A stretch of DNA of 64,000 bases from MnTg04 sp964568075. GTDB lineage: Bacteria > Pseudomonadota > Gammaproteobacteria > Steroidobacterales > MnTg04. Both the position numbers and the translations under genes were made by a program. The notes beneath the pieces were generated by a model, which did no database searches, was not told the DNA's origin, and worked only from the letters and a program-made list of their open reading frames with translations. The DNA lies in the NCBI GenBank assembly GCA_964568075.1, contig CAZMOM010000008.1, positions 26,858-90,857 of the forward strand, given 5' to 3'. Positions 17,250 to 25,645 of the stretch are shown one piece after another (the stretch's first letter is position 1; each line of letters starts with the position of its first letter).

Positions 17250-17768
17250 TTAGTCACTACTCGCCAGGATTCCTCCAAGCTTTCCAGACAGCAAGCCAAA
17301 GAAAGCACCAACGACCAATGAGACTGCAACGACAACAAGGGCATTACTAAAATTAGCCCCTGTCAAAGTACTCATTTCCAATGCACCGTCGGTCTGTAGT
17401 AGATAAGCAGCTGTGGCAGCATAGCCGTAAACACTGGCCGGGATGGAATCAAGCGCTGGGAGATGCGCAGCTAAGCACATTCCCAGGACCGTCAAACCAA
17501 CAGCTATGGCCGCACCTACAGCCCCCAAACCTCCCAAAGGGGTACCCATCAATATGATGGCCATAATCCACGCGCAAACAGCACCAAAGACATTACAAGT
17601 GATGGTTTTTTTGAGTGCTGCGGTGTCACCGCCTATAGCGAAAAAGGTGGCCCAACCGATGAATATGCCCCAAATCAGAATTATTCCTGCTAGCGGACCC
17701 AATGCCAAATATGTAGCGACGCCGCCAAGGACCCCAATACTTACACAAAGTGCAATTAAACTAGTCAT
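17250..17768 (-). CDS. DUF1097 family inner membrane protein
   Basis: The product is 172 residues and almost entirely hydrophobic, with about five to six predicted transmembrane helices (for example LIALCVSIGVLGGVATYLALGPL, GIILIWGIFIGWATFFAIGG, AAIAVGLTVLGMCLAAHL, ALVVVAVSLVVGAFFGLLSG). It resembles the YcdZ/DUF1097 family, whose role is not established. The ATG at 17768 has a GGGAG ribosome site and overlaps the end of a small upstream gene by 8 bp, so the two are translationally coupled. It is convergent with the cbb cluster. Confidence 0.8.
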   Translation of the reverse strand: MTSLIALCVSIGVLGGVATYLALGPLAGIILIWGIFIGWATFFAIGGDTAALKKTITCNVFGAVCAWIMAIILMGTPLGGLGAVGAAIAVGLTVLGMCLAAHLPALDSIPASVYGYAATAAYLLQTDGALEMSTLTGANFSNALVVVAVSLVVGAFFGLLSGKLGGILASSD

Positions 17769-17916
17769 ATGGTTTTTCTCCCTTTTTATCAATTGATGGA
17801 CCATTCTTATGGCCGGTTGTGAAGCGATCATTGCTTTTTGCTACCGCCCAAACAGGCACCAAAACACCAGCAGTCAACGCCAGCCCAGCTGCCAGTCTAC
17901 TTCTTATCTGAATCAT
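17761..17916 (-). CDS. Small exported peptide upstream of the DUF1097 gene
   Basis: This 51-codon ORF starts at the ATG at 17916 with a GGGAG ribosome site 7 nt upstream. The first ~26 residues form a textbook signal peptide (MIQIRSR, hydrophobic LAAGLALTAGVLVPVWAVA). A short charged tail follows (KSNDRFTTGHKNGPS...KPYD). Its stop codon overlaps the DUF1097 start (ATGACTAG), implying translational coupling. I know no family for it. It could be a small accessory subunit of the membrane protein. Confidence 0.7.
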   Translation of the reverse strand: MIQIRSRLAAGLALTAGVLVPVWAVAKSNDRFTTGHKNGPSIDKKGEKPYD

Positions 17917-18261
17917 TGATTTTACTCCCATGCCGGGGGGCTGTTCACGACTTGTCCGGGGAAGCGAGGACCCGTGGCTTCCCGTCTCCGTCTTTAGGCG
18001 GGTTCGCCTTTTTGTTGTTACCTCTTAACCATAGTTGAGAATTGGTAGATTGCCAGTCAGTTAACCCAATCGGGCAATATCCGCGCCCCGATAATGTCTG
18101 AACCGCCCCGGGTATTCCGGAGACTCCATTTTTTGCGAGGATGATTTATAAACACAGCAAAACGAAATTCCCCGGAAGTACGGGAGCGAGCGGTTCGGAT
18201 GGTGCCGGACCCATGTCGGCAAGGCACTTGGCAGCTTATACATGCTAAAATCGCTGCAAAT
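17917..18261. other. Divergent region between the DUF1097 operon and the GT4 gene
   Basis: About 345 bp hold the structured leader (17936-18012) and its minus-strand ribosome site. The remaining ~250 bp before the glycosyltransferase show no gene. A GC-rich stem followed by TTTTTG on the plus strand (17996-18013) could separate transcripts reading rightward. Confidence 0.4.
17936..18012 (-). ncRNA. Structured leader, possibly c-di-GMP-I (GEMM)-like riboswitch
   Basis: On the minus strand, the leader of the small peptide reads AGGCGAACC, a small hairpin, then GACGGGAAGCCACGGGTCC, and later GAACAGCC...GGC just before the ribosome site. The order and several blocks resemble the c-di-GMP-I core (GGCAAACC, GGGACGCAAAGCCACGGG, ACAGCC...GCC). 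GCAAACC and ACGCAAAGCC are imperfect (GCGAACC, ACGGGAAGCC), so identity is uncertain. The plus strand of the same region also folds (GGGAAGC/GCTTCCC; GGCG-GGTT-CGCC with T5) and could instead be a plus-strand terminator. Confidence 0.35.
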
Positions 18262-20637
18262 ATGCATAACAGCGAATCGGGCCATCGGAACAGTGTCAGC
18301 ATGCCGCCTCCTCTAGCATCAGTCGCTCTTATCGGCTCGTACCTGCCGAGACAGTGTGGTATCGCCACGTTTACGACTGATCTTGCCACCGCGATTGTCG
18401 ACAACGATCCAAACATTGACTGCACTATCGTAGCCATGAATGATCGGCGTGAGGGGTACGAGTATCCGGAAGCGGTCAAATTTCAGATCAGCCAGGACAA
18501 ACTGAATGAATACCGTCGCGCTGCCGATTTCCTGAACCTGCGTGATCCGGATGTGGTTTGTCTGCAACACGAATACGGAATATTCGGTGGTCAACGCGGC
18601 AGCTTCATTATCGAACTCGCCCGGAACTTGAAAAGCCCCTTGATAACCACCTTGCACACAATATTGAGAAATCCATCAGCAGAGGAACGGACGATCATCA
18701 AGCAGTTATCGGAACTGTCCTATCGATTCGTGGTCATGAGTGAGCGCGGTGCCGATTTTCTTAGAGATATATATCAAGTTCCAGCGAGCAAGATAGCGCT
18801 CATCCATCATGGAATTCCCGATGTGCCTTTTCTGGACCCGGATCCGTGTAAGAGCAAGGTCGCTGCAGACGACAAAATCGTGATCCTGACATTTGGCCTG
18901 CTCTCGCCCGGCAAGGGTATCGAGTTTATGATTGATGCCTTGCCGAACATCGTCAGCTCACATCCGGAAGTGCTCTATTTCGTGGTTGGCGCCACTCATC
19001 CAAACTGCAGGACCGAAAGTGGCGAGGCCTATCGCCTGAGTTTGCACCGCCGGGCAAAGGAACTGGGCGTGGCCGACAACATTGTGTTCCATGATCGATT
19101 CTTGGAGCGAGATGAATTGCTTGAGATCATTCGGGCTGCCGATATCTATGTCACCCCGTACCTGAATGAGGCTCAGATTGTATCCGGAACGCTCGCCTAC
19201 GCGGTGGGAGCTGGAAAAGCCGTCGTCTCCACCCCGTATTGGCATGCAAAGGAGATGTTGGCTGATGGTCGAGGCAGGCTCGTACCATTTAAAGATCACA
19301 TGGCTTTGGCGCACGAGATAAATCAACTTCTGGACTTTCCAGAGGAGCGACTCAAGATGCGCCGTGCAGCTTACGAATATTCCCGACCCATGGTGATGAG
19401 GGAGATGGGCCGCCGGTATCTGGAATTGTTTTTACAAGCCAAGACGCAACATACGCGTATAGGCGACCTGCCGGTACTCGATACGCTGAGTCAGCGCGAT
19501 CAGCGACTGCCGCAGATCAATTTGAAGCATCTCCGCCATATGACAGATCACACCGGCATACTCCAGCACGCGAAATTCACGGTTCCAAACCGCGCCCACG
19601 GCTACTGTGTCGACGACAATGCTCGGGCACTCATCGTTGTTACCAGAGCGCATGATCTGGATAGAACCGATACCTCACTGACGGAATTGTCTTCCATTTA
19701 TCTCAGTTTTCTGGATGATGCTTTCGATTCGGAAACCGGGCGATTTCACAATTTCATGTCGTACGATCGTAAATGGCTGGACACCATTGGATCGGAGGAT
19801 TCTCACGGCCGCGCGTTGTGGGCGCTGGGCACGATGGCAGGCTGGGGCCAAAATTCAGGTCAAGTCGCGCTCGCCACTAAACTCTTCCACGATGCGCTGC
19901 CGGCACTGGAAAACTTTTCGGATTCGCGTGCCATAGCATTCCCTATCCTTGGGATTCAAGCGTACCTCCGCCGGCACGACGACGATCACCAAGTCCGCGA
20001 GCTGATCAAATCGCTGGGCGAGACACTCTGGACCCGCTTCAGACAGCACGCCACCAAAGACTGGCAATGGTACGAATCGATACTGACCTACGACAATGCA
20101 CGCCTGCCCGAAGCATTGATGGTCTGTGGTCGCGTTACCAACGATGATGACATGGTGAAGACCGGTATCGAGGTACTCGAATGGTTGAGAGGCATTCAGC
20201 TCGATTCATCAGGCGAGTGGTTTGCACCGGTGGGTAATCAGGGTTGGTTCCACGAATCCGGCAGCAAGGCGCAATACGATCAACAGCCCCTCGAAGCAGC
20301 CGCCATGATCGGCGCCTGTATTGAAGCCTACGAATGTACGCAGCACGAGGAATGGGTTCAACTGGCATCGGTCTGCTTCAACTGGTATCTGGGTAAGAAT
20401 GATCAACAAACCCAACTTTATGATCATACCAGTGGTGGATGCCGCGACGGGCTCACACGCGACGGGGCCAATGAGAATCAGGGTGCGGAGTCAACACTGT
20501 CGTACCTGGCCTCCTTACTCGCCATTTATAATCTCCGCGGATTGACAGCGAACCATCGGGACGTTAAGAAGCCGGCGTTGGAAAAATATCTCGCGGAAAA
20601 CACTAAGACGCAGCTCAAGTCTGCGGGTGCTCCTTAA
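18262..20637 (+). CDS. GT4 glycosyltransferase fused to a six-hairpin (alpha/alpha toroid) domain
   Basis: From the ATG at 18262 the product is 791 residues (an alternative ATG is at 18301). The N-terminal ~400 residues are a GT-B retaining glycosyltransferase: SYLPRQCGIATFTTDLA at the acceptor side, LQHEYGIFGG, ILTFGLLSPGKGIEFMIDALP, and a donor-side region EAQIVSGTLAYAVGAGKAVVSTPYWHAKEM. The C-terminal ~380 residues contain GYCVDDNARALIVVTRAH and repeated helical hairpins as in (alpha/alpha)6 glycosidase-like domains. The fusion suggests synthesis and processing of the same glycan. It overlaps the convergent GH130 gene by 23 bp. Sugar specificity is unknown, although mannose is suggested by the GH130 neighbours. 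Confidence 0.85.
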   Translation: MHNSESGHRNSVSMPPPLASVALIGSYLPRQCGIATFTTDLATAIVDNDPNIDCTIVAMNDRREGYEYPEAVKFQISQDKLNEYRRAADFLNLRDPDVVCLQHEYGIFGGQRGSFIIELARNLKSPLITTLHTILRNPSAEERTIIKQLSELSYRFVVMSERGADFLRDIYQVPASKIALIHHGIPDVPFLDPDPCKSKVAADDKIVILTFGLLSPGKGIEFMIDALPNIVSSHPEVLYFVVGATHPNCRTESGEAYRLSLHRRAKELGVADNIVFHDRFLERDELLEIIRAADIYVTPYLNEAQIVSGTLAYAVGAGKAVVSTPYWHAKEMLADGRGRLVPFKDHMALAHEINQLLDFPEERLKMRRAAYEYSRPMVMREMGRRYLELFLQAKTQHTRIGDLPVLDTLSQRDQRLPQINLKHLRHMTDHTGILQHAKFTVPNRAHGYCVDDNARALIVVTRAHDLDRTDTSLTELSSIYLSFLDDAFDSETGRFHNFMSYDRKWLDTIGSEDSHGRALWALGTMAGWGQNSGQVALATKLFHDALPALENFSDSRAIAFPILGIQAYLRRHDDDHQVRELIKSLGETLWTRFRQHATKDWQWYESILTYDNARLPEALMVCGRVTNDDDMVKTGIEVLEWLRGIQLDSSGEWFAPVGNQGWFHESGSKAQYDQQPLEAAAMIGACIEAYECTQHEEWVQLASVCFNWYLGKNDQQTQLYDHTSGGCRDGLTRDGANENQGAESTLSYLASLLAIYNLRGLTANHRDVKKPALEKYLAENTKTQLKSAGAP

Positions 20638-22096
20638 GACGGCGTAACAATTCGGGAATCGAAACGGTGGCAACTCTGCAGCGTTGATCAGCAATGCCAT
20701 AAGGGACAATCAACGCGTCCCCATGACTCATACTTCCGCAAGAATAGACCACATTGGGCACATAGCCGTCCCGCTCATGCTCATCAGGTGTCAGTATCGG
20801 TTCGTCTAGCCGGCCGATGACCTTGGACGGATCGTCAATGTCCAGCAGCTCGGCCCACATGCTGTATTTCCGCATCGGTCCGACACCATGGAAAAGCGCG
20901 AGCCATCCCTCGGACGTTTCCACCGGCGAGCCACAGTTGCCAACCTGAACGAACTCCAGCGGATGAACGGGCTCCTGAAGGAGCTCTGCCTCGTTCCAGA
21001 AACGAAGGCTGTCCGAGAACATGATGTAGTTATTAACGCCGTCCTGGCGTGACAACATCGCGTACTGTCCATTGATCTTCCTGGGAAACAACGCCATACC
21101 CTTATTCTGTGCGGCTTTGCCACTGAGTGTGTGCATCTTGAAGGTCAGGAAGTCGGTAGTCTCGAGAATCTGCGGCAGTATGTCAAAACCATTGTATGCG
21201 GTATAAGTGGCATAGTAGACGACTGATTTATCATCATCCTCGAAACGCACAAACCGAGCATCCTCGATGCCTGCGCTCTCGTTTTCCGACACCGGAAAGA
21301 TCACTCTCTCAGAGATCTGTGAATCAGGGCGGAATATCACTTCGTAATTGGACCGAGCCAGCCACATCGCCGTATCAATCGCGTGGTGTTTGTCCCTCAG
21401 TCGAAACTTGGTCGAGCGGAGATTGCGTATTTGTGTTTCCAGCTCATCAAACGTAAACGTCTCGTCTAATCCTTCCAACAGGTGATTCGTGAGCCGGTCG
21501 CGTACTCCCATCTCTTCGAGTTTTCGTCGAAAATGAAGACGGTGGTAAACGGGGTCTGTGTGCGTCTCAGGCGTGGCAACGTATTGGCTGATGGGATCGA
21601 AATAGATGTCCTGGTTTTCGTCAACGATTCCGCTACGAAATTCGATCGAGGACAGATGACCTTCGCCGGTCGCTCTGAAGCTCATGACGAATCGCTTCGA
21701 TCCCTTGTCCACGCCTTTCTGATCGGGGTGCGGAACGATAGAAGGATTAAAGAACGCGGCTGCCTCAACTGAATACTCTGCGGTAAAGTAGGCACCAAGC
21801 AAAAGCCGTTGCTCGGACGACAACGAGAGACGTTTCGGGACATGTTCTGCAATACGATTAAAGTTTCTCTCCAGGACCTCTCGAAAGTTCCGGTGGCGCC
21901 CTGAGAAGTCCTGGAATACAGCCTCCAGCAAGTGATGGACGTCTTCGTCGCTCAGCTTTGCGACGCGTTCGATCAGGCTCTTGCTGCGTGCCTTGTCTCC
22001 TGGAATATGCGGCCGGGTAATAACGCGTGAGCTCTCGGCGTTCAGCAACGTTGACCGCCGTTTGACCAGTTGCTCGCGTTTTTCGCCAACTCCCAT
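20615..22096 (-). CDS. GH130 family protein (mannoside phosphorylase-like), long form
   Basis: The product is 493 residues. The C-terminal ~320 residues form a five-bladed propeller of GH130 type, with the signature GIEDARFVRFEDDD containing the family catalytic Asp, then YTAYNGFDILPQILETTDF, KGMALFPRKINGQYAMLSRQDG and GWLALFHGVGPMRKYSMWAELLD. The N-terminal ~170 residues are an extra helical region (LLEAVFQDFSGRHRNFREVLERNF), as in long GH130 members. The family mostly contains beta-mannoside phosphorylases and hydrolases. The ATG at 22096 is preferred to the TTG just before it. It is divergent from the second GT4 gene and convergent with the first. Confidence 0.85.
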   Translation of the reverse strand: MGVGEKREQLVKRRSTLLNAESSRVITRPHIPGDKARSKSLIERVAKLSDEDVHHLLEAVFQDFSGRHRNFREVLERNFNRIAEHVPKRLSLSSEQRLLLGAYFTAEYSVEAAAFFNPSIVPHPDQKGVDKGSKRFVMSFRATGEGHLSSIEFRSGIVDENQDIYFDPISQYVATPETHTDPVYHRLHFRRKLEEMGVRDRLTNHLLEGLDETFTFDELETQIRNLRSTKFRLRDKHHAIDTAMWLARSNYEVIFRPDSQISERVIFPVSENESAGIEDARFVRFEDDDKSVVYYATYTAYNGFDILPQILETTDFLTFKMHTLSGKAAQNKGMALFPRKINGQYAMLSRQDGVNNYIMFSDSLRFWNEAELLQEPVHPLEFVQVGNCGSPVETSEGWLALFHGVGPMRKYSMWAELLDIDDPSKVIGRLDEPILTPDEHERDGYVPNVVYSCGSMSHGDALIVPYGIADQRCRVATVSIPELLRRLKEHPQT

Positions 22097-22237
22097 CAAT
22101 TGATTGCGCCCCGATTTAAATTGACTAACAATGGTCCTGGGTAAGTGGCCCGGGTTCAGACGGTGCGGATTATAGCCGCGAAGGCCGCCAGAAGCATGTA
22201 TTACAATTCACACTTCTGAGAATCACGAGTTTTGAGC

Positions 22238-23272
22238 ATGTCTTTGCGTATCGCAGTCCTCAGCCCCATTTCATGGCGAACCCCTCCTCGCCATTACGGA
22301 CCATGGGAGTCCGTCGTGAGCCTGCTCACGGAAGAACTCGTACGAATGGGCCTGGATGTGACTCTTTTCGCCACCGGGGATTCGAAAACCAGTGGCAAGC
22401 TGGTCGCTGTGTGTCCGCGCCCGTATTCGGAGGACCCCTCAGTGAATCCAAAGGTCGCCGAATGCCTGCACATTTCGGAGGTTTTCGAGCGTGCTGCCGA
22501 ATTCGATCTCATTCATAATCACTATGACTTTCTACCGCTCACATATTCCGCGCTCGTTGATACACCGGTGTTGACTACGATCCACGGTTTCTCATCGCCG
22601 TCCATCATCCCGGTCTACAGAAAATATCATGCTCGAAACCACTACGTAGCGATCAGCGAGGCAGATAAGTCCTCAGAACTCGACTACATAGCCACCATCC
22701 ATCATGGTATTGATATTGCGCAATTTCCCTTTTATGAAGCTGCGGGAGAGTATCTGTTGTTTTTTGGTCGGATCCATGCGGATAAGGGCGTGCACGAAGC
22801 GATTCAAGTGGCACAGCGCGTCGGAATAAAGTTGGTGATTGCCGGCATCATTCAGGATCAGGATTACTTCGCCACCCGAGTGGAGCCTCATATCGACGGA
22901 ACAACTGTAGAGTATCTGGGTTCTGTGGGGCCTGACCGAAAAGCGGAAGTGCTGGGACGCGCACTGGCACTATTGCATTTAATAAACTTCGAGGAGCCTT
23001 TCGGATTAAGCATGGTTGAATCACTGGCGTGCGGGACGCCTGTCATCGCGTTTACTCGTGGGTCAATTCCAGAGATTATCCGACACGGTGAAACCGGCTA
23101 TATCGTCGAGGATATTGAACATGCGGTGAACGCGGTCGCTGCGATAAAATCGATCGACAGGTCCGCTTGTCGGGAGGACGTTGAGCAGCGCTTCTCACAC
23201 ACACGCATGGCACGCGACTACGTTGGCGTGTACCGAAAGATCATAAATCCAGGAGCAGGCGATGATCGATAA
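22238..23272 (+). CDS. GT4 glycosyltransferase
   Basis: The product is 344 residues with a GT-B fold. The N-terminal RIAVLSPISWRTPPRHYGPWESVVSLLTEEL carries the glycine-rich acceptor-side loop. FDLIHNHYDFLPL and HYVAISEADK follow. The donor-binding EX7E region is EEPFGLSMVESLACGTPVIAF (about 256-276). Such enzymes transfer a sugar from a nucleotide donor with retention. The real start is the ATG at 22238; a TTG two codons earlier is in frame. The stop overlaps the following GH130 start by 11 bp, indicating an operon. Confidence 0.88.
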   Translation: MSLRIAVLSPISWRTPPRHYGPWESVVSLLTEELVRMGLDVTLFATGDSKTSGKLVAVCPRPYSEDPSVNPKVAECLHISEVFERAAEFDLIHNHYDFLPLTYSALVDTPVLTTIHGFSSPSIIPVYRKYHARNHYVAISEADKSSELDYIATIHHGIDIAQFPFYEAAGEYLLFFGRIHADKGVHEAIQVAQRVGIKLVIAGIIQDQDYFATRVEPHIDGTTVEYLGSVGPDRKAEVLGRALALLHLINFEEPFGLSMVESLACGTPVIAFTRGSIPEIIRHGETGYIVEDIEHAVNAVAAIKSIDRSACREDVEQRFSHTRMARDYVGVYRKIINPGAGDDR

Positions 23273-24203
23273 GCAGTTAGTGACGCGGTATAAAGGCAAT
23301 CCAATCCTCACCAAGCACGACATCCCCTACGCCGTGGAGACGGTTCACAATGCAGGTGCCTGCAAGTTTGCGGACAAATATGTCTTGCTATTTCGCTCCC
23401 ACCTGCGCAACGGGCGATCGATAATCGGCATCGCATGGAGCGATGATGGTTACGAGTTTCGCGCAGAACCCGCGCCATTAATGGTGCCAAGCACCGAAGG
23501 CGTTTTTGCGGTGCACGAGGAGTACGGGATCGAAGACCCGCGAATTTGCTCCATTGCCGGTGAGCATTATATTACTTACAGCGCTTATTCCAGGTTTGGC
23601 GTGCGCATCGGTTTGGCGAAGACACGGGACTTCAAGACAGTCGAGAGAGTGTCGCTGATTAGTCAGGCAGACATGCGCAATGTCGTAATTTTCCCGGACA
23701 CGTTCAACGGTCGTTACGCGCGGCTGGATCGGCCCCACTCGGAAATCAACCCCTGGTGCATCTGGCTATCCTGGTCTCCGGATCTGATTCACTGGGGTGA
23801 TTCGGTGCCGGTGATCCAGCCTGTCCCTTATCATTGGGACCAAATGAAGATGGGCCCAGGTGCGACGCCTATCAAGACGCCGAACGGGTGGCTTAGTATT
23901 TACCATGGCGTGTTTCCAACGATGGATGGTGCCGTGTATCGCCTGGGTGTGGCACTTCATGATCTTGCCAACCCCGCCAAAGTACTCGGTGTTGCTGACG
24001 ATTGGATACTGTCACCGGAGGATCCGTGGGAGTTAACCGGTTACGTCCACAATGTAGTTTTTACCTGTGGTGCAATCGCCGAGGACGATGGTACCGTGAA
24101 AATTTACTGGGGCGGCGCAGACAGCGTCATGTGTATCGGCGTCGCGAAGATCGACGACCTGGTTGATCTTTGTCTGAAAAAGACCCGACCGCCCTTGTTA
24201 TGA
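23262..24203 (+). CDS. GH130 family protein (short form)
   Basis: The product is 313 residues, a minimal five-bladed propeller. Signatures are VHNAGACKFADKYVLLFRSHLRNGRS, EEYGIEDPRICSI with the catalytic Asp, KTPNGWLSIYHGVFP, RLGVALHDLANPAKVLG and GYVHNVVFTCGA. Characterised relatives phosphorolyse beta-1,4- or beta-1,2-mannosides. It is translationally coupled to the preceding GT4 gene. With the divergent gene pair it forms a GT4/GH130-GT4/GH130 group that probably makes and turns over one oligosaccharide or storage glycan. Confidence 0.88.
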   Translation: MIDKQLVTRYKGNPILTKHDIPYAVETVHNAGACKFADKYVLLFRSHLRNGRSIIGIAWSDDGYEFRAEPAPLMVPSTEGVFAVHEEYGIEDPRICSIAGEHYITYSAYSRFGVRIGLAKTRDFKTVERVSLISQADMRNVVIFPDTFNGRYARLDRPHSEINPWCIWLSWSPDLIHWGDSVPVIQPVPYHWDQMKMGPGATPIKTPNGWLSIYHGVFPTMDGAVYRLGVALHDLANPAKVLGVADDWILSPEDPWELTGYVHNVVFTCGAIAEDDGTVKIYWGGADSVMCIGVAKIDDLVDLCLKKTRPPLL

Positions 24204-24289
24204 CTGCGCTAGCCCTCAAATCAGTATTGTCAAGGTAACCCACTCGGCAACCGGAAATTGGCAATATCGGCTGTCTTGCAAGGTATCGA

Positions 24290-24369
24290 TGCCGGTCATT
24301 AAGTTATTTGGTTTTTTTTACCAGGTATCTCACCGGAATTTCGATAACCTAATAACTACACGACCGGCA
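24290..24369. repeat. Dispersed ~80-bp palindromic repeat, copy A
   Basis: The ends are TGCCGGTC and GACCGGCA (8 bp, perfect inverse). A second pair ATTAAGTTAT/ATAACCTAAT lies inside, offset by a bulge on the 3' side. The core CACCGGAATTTCGATAAC is shared by all three copies in this window. This copy lies between convergent genes and may act as a transcription end point. Confidence 0.88.
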
Positions 24370-24459
24370 CGAATTTCGCGGCGGGCCCGCCAACGTCGTT
24401 GCCGATGCCCAGGCTCGAAATATTATTGCAGCGGCCGGTTAATCGGCGGTGGACCGCGA

Positions 24460-25050
24460 TTAACCCTTCAATTTTCTCAATTCGTTTAGCAGAACCTTTG
24501 GATCCGGCCGGTCGATGACAAACCGCGAAAGTTTTGAAAACCGTATGATGCCTTCCGCGTCAACAACCAGTGCCATTGGCCAGACCGTATCCGCACCGTA
24601 TTCCTTTCGGTGATCGCCGGGCACGCTGGCGGGCATAAGCAGGCCCAATTGCTTCGCTGCATTGAGCTGATCGTCCAGCCAGAATTCGAATTCGACTTCA
24701 AAAAACTCCGCAACACGACGAGTCATCTCGAGGGGTCTTGGTGTAACGAATATAAGTCTGGCACCGAGATCAACGATATCTTTGTAATGCTTGGTCAGCT
24801 CTTCGACCTGCCTGGTACAAAACGGGCACCAGTTACCGCGAACGAAAAGCATCGCTGTCGGAGACCCAATCAATTGTACAGACCGGACGGGGTTGCCTTG
24901 CTCGTCGACTGCGGCGAAGTCCGGCAGTGACTTTCCCGGCCGAAGTGCGTCAGGGATGCTCGGTCCGCTCTTCTTCTTGAGAAAAATCCAGACGCCGGCG
25001 ATAAGCAGAATGACCGCTGCGCCAATAATCCAATAGAGATTGTCCGGCAT
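24460..25050 (-). CDS. Membrane-anchored thioredoxin-fold (AhpC/TSA-like) protein
   Basis: The product is 196 residues from the ATG at 25050, which has a GGGGAG ribosome site. One transmembrane helix near the N-terminus (YWIIGAAVILLIAGVWIFL) is followed by basic residues, so the domain probably faces the cytoplasm or is anchored with a short tail. The thioredoxin-fold domain (about 50-190) has FVRGNWCPFCTRQVEEL, a CPFC redox motif like that of AhpC/TSA peroxiredoxin-like proteins, and VPGDHRKEYGADTVWPMALVVDAEG. It is likely a thiol peroxidase or disulfide reductase. A longer in-frame start (25143) lacks support. Confidence 0.82.
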   Translation of the reverse strand: MPDNLYWIIGAAVILLIAGVWIFLKKKSGPSIPDALRPGKSLPDFAAVDEQGNPVRSVQLIGSPTAMLFVRGNWCPFCTRQVEELTKHYKDIVDLGARLIFVTPRPLEMTRRVAEFFEVEFEFWLDDQLNAAKQLGLLMPASVPGDHRKEYGADTVWPMALVVDAEGIIRFSKLSRFVIDRPDPKVLLNELRKLKG

Positions 25051-25352
25051 GTCTATCTCCCCAGAGCGTGAGCCCGTCCCTGAGACATTGTCCGTTGATG
25101 TCCCGGCATTGGCCGAGTATGACGCGAGCGCGACTGCAGACACAAGCGGGACGGTGTGTACTCTTTAATTTGTCGAAAGTACCGGTACCAAAAGAACCCG
25201 GCCTGCTCGGCCGGTCCTCAGTCTGCATAGCCGACTCTTCAATTTTCGCTGTCCAGCGCCATGTGTACATGGACTGTAGACCCTGTGTAAGGCCCGTGTA
25301 AGCCCTGCCTGGCTATGTTGGACCCACGATCACCAACCGGAGACCAGCCGTG
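25051..25352. other. Divergent intergenic region
   Basis: About 300 bp lie between the thioredoxin-fold gene and a small membrane-peptide gene. The tandem phrases TGTAAGGCCC and TGTAAGCCCT (near 25286-25302) are the only repetition I see. No credible gene or clear promoter is visible. Confidence 0.35.
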
Positions 25353-25451
25353 ATGTACGAACAGCCACAATACGAGATTGAGAACAGCGTTATCGTCCTG
25401 GGAATTGCCTACGCAACGATTTTGATCAGCCTGATTGTCTGGATTGCCTGA
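25353..25451 (+). CDS. Small single-pass membrane peptide
   Basis: This 32-codon ORF begins with an ATG preceded by GGAGA about 8 nt upstream. The sequence is MYEQPQYEIENS followed by one hydrophobic helix (VIVLGIAYATILISLIVWIA) that runs to the stop. The acidic polar head plus one helix resembles small accessory subunits of membrane complexes or regulatory membrane peptides. It stands alone between the thioredoxin-fold gene and mlaF. Confidence 0.5.
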   Translation: MYEQPQYEIENSVIVLGIAYATILISLIVWIA

Positions 25452-25645
25452 TCGACCGGTCGGATCCGAGCCTACAACGGCGGCACACCGACAAGACAAT
25501 CGTTCACATCCGGAAACGCAATACCGGGCAACGTAAACCAGTGATGGAGACCTCCGGGAGCTGGCGAATCGAGACAATGGGCGCTCGCGTCCCGAAAACA
25601 GGAGGTATACTTGCCACTCTCCACTGAAGAATAAAGGCACCCGCA

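Noticed and set aside
17838..18038. 66-codon plus-strand ORF beside the DUF1097 operon
   Set aside because: It overlaps the small exported peptide gene and the structured leader on the other strand and shows no protein-like pattern.
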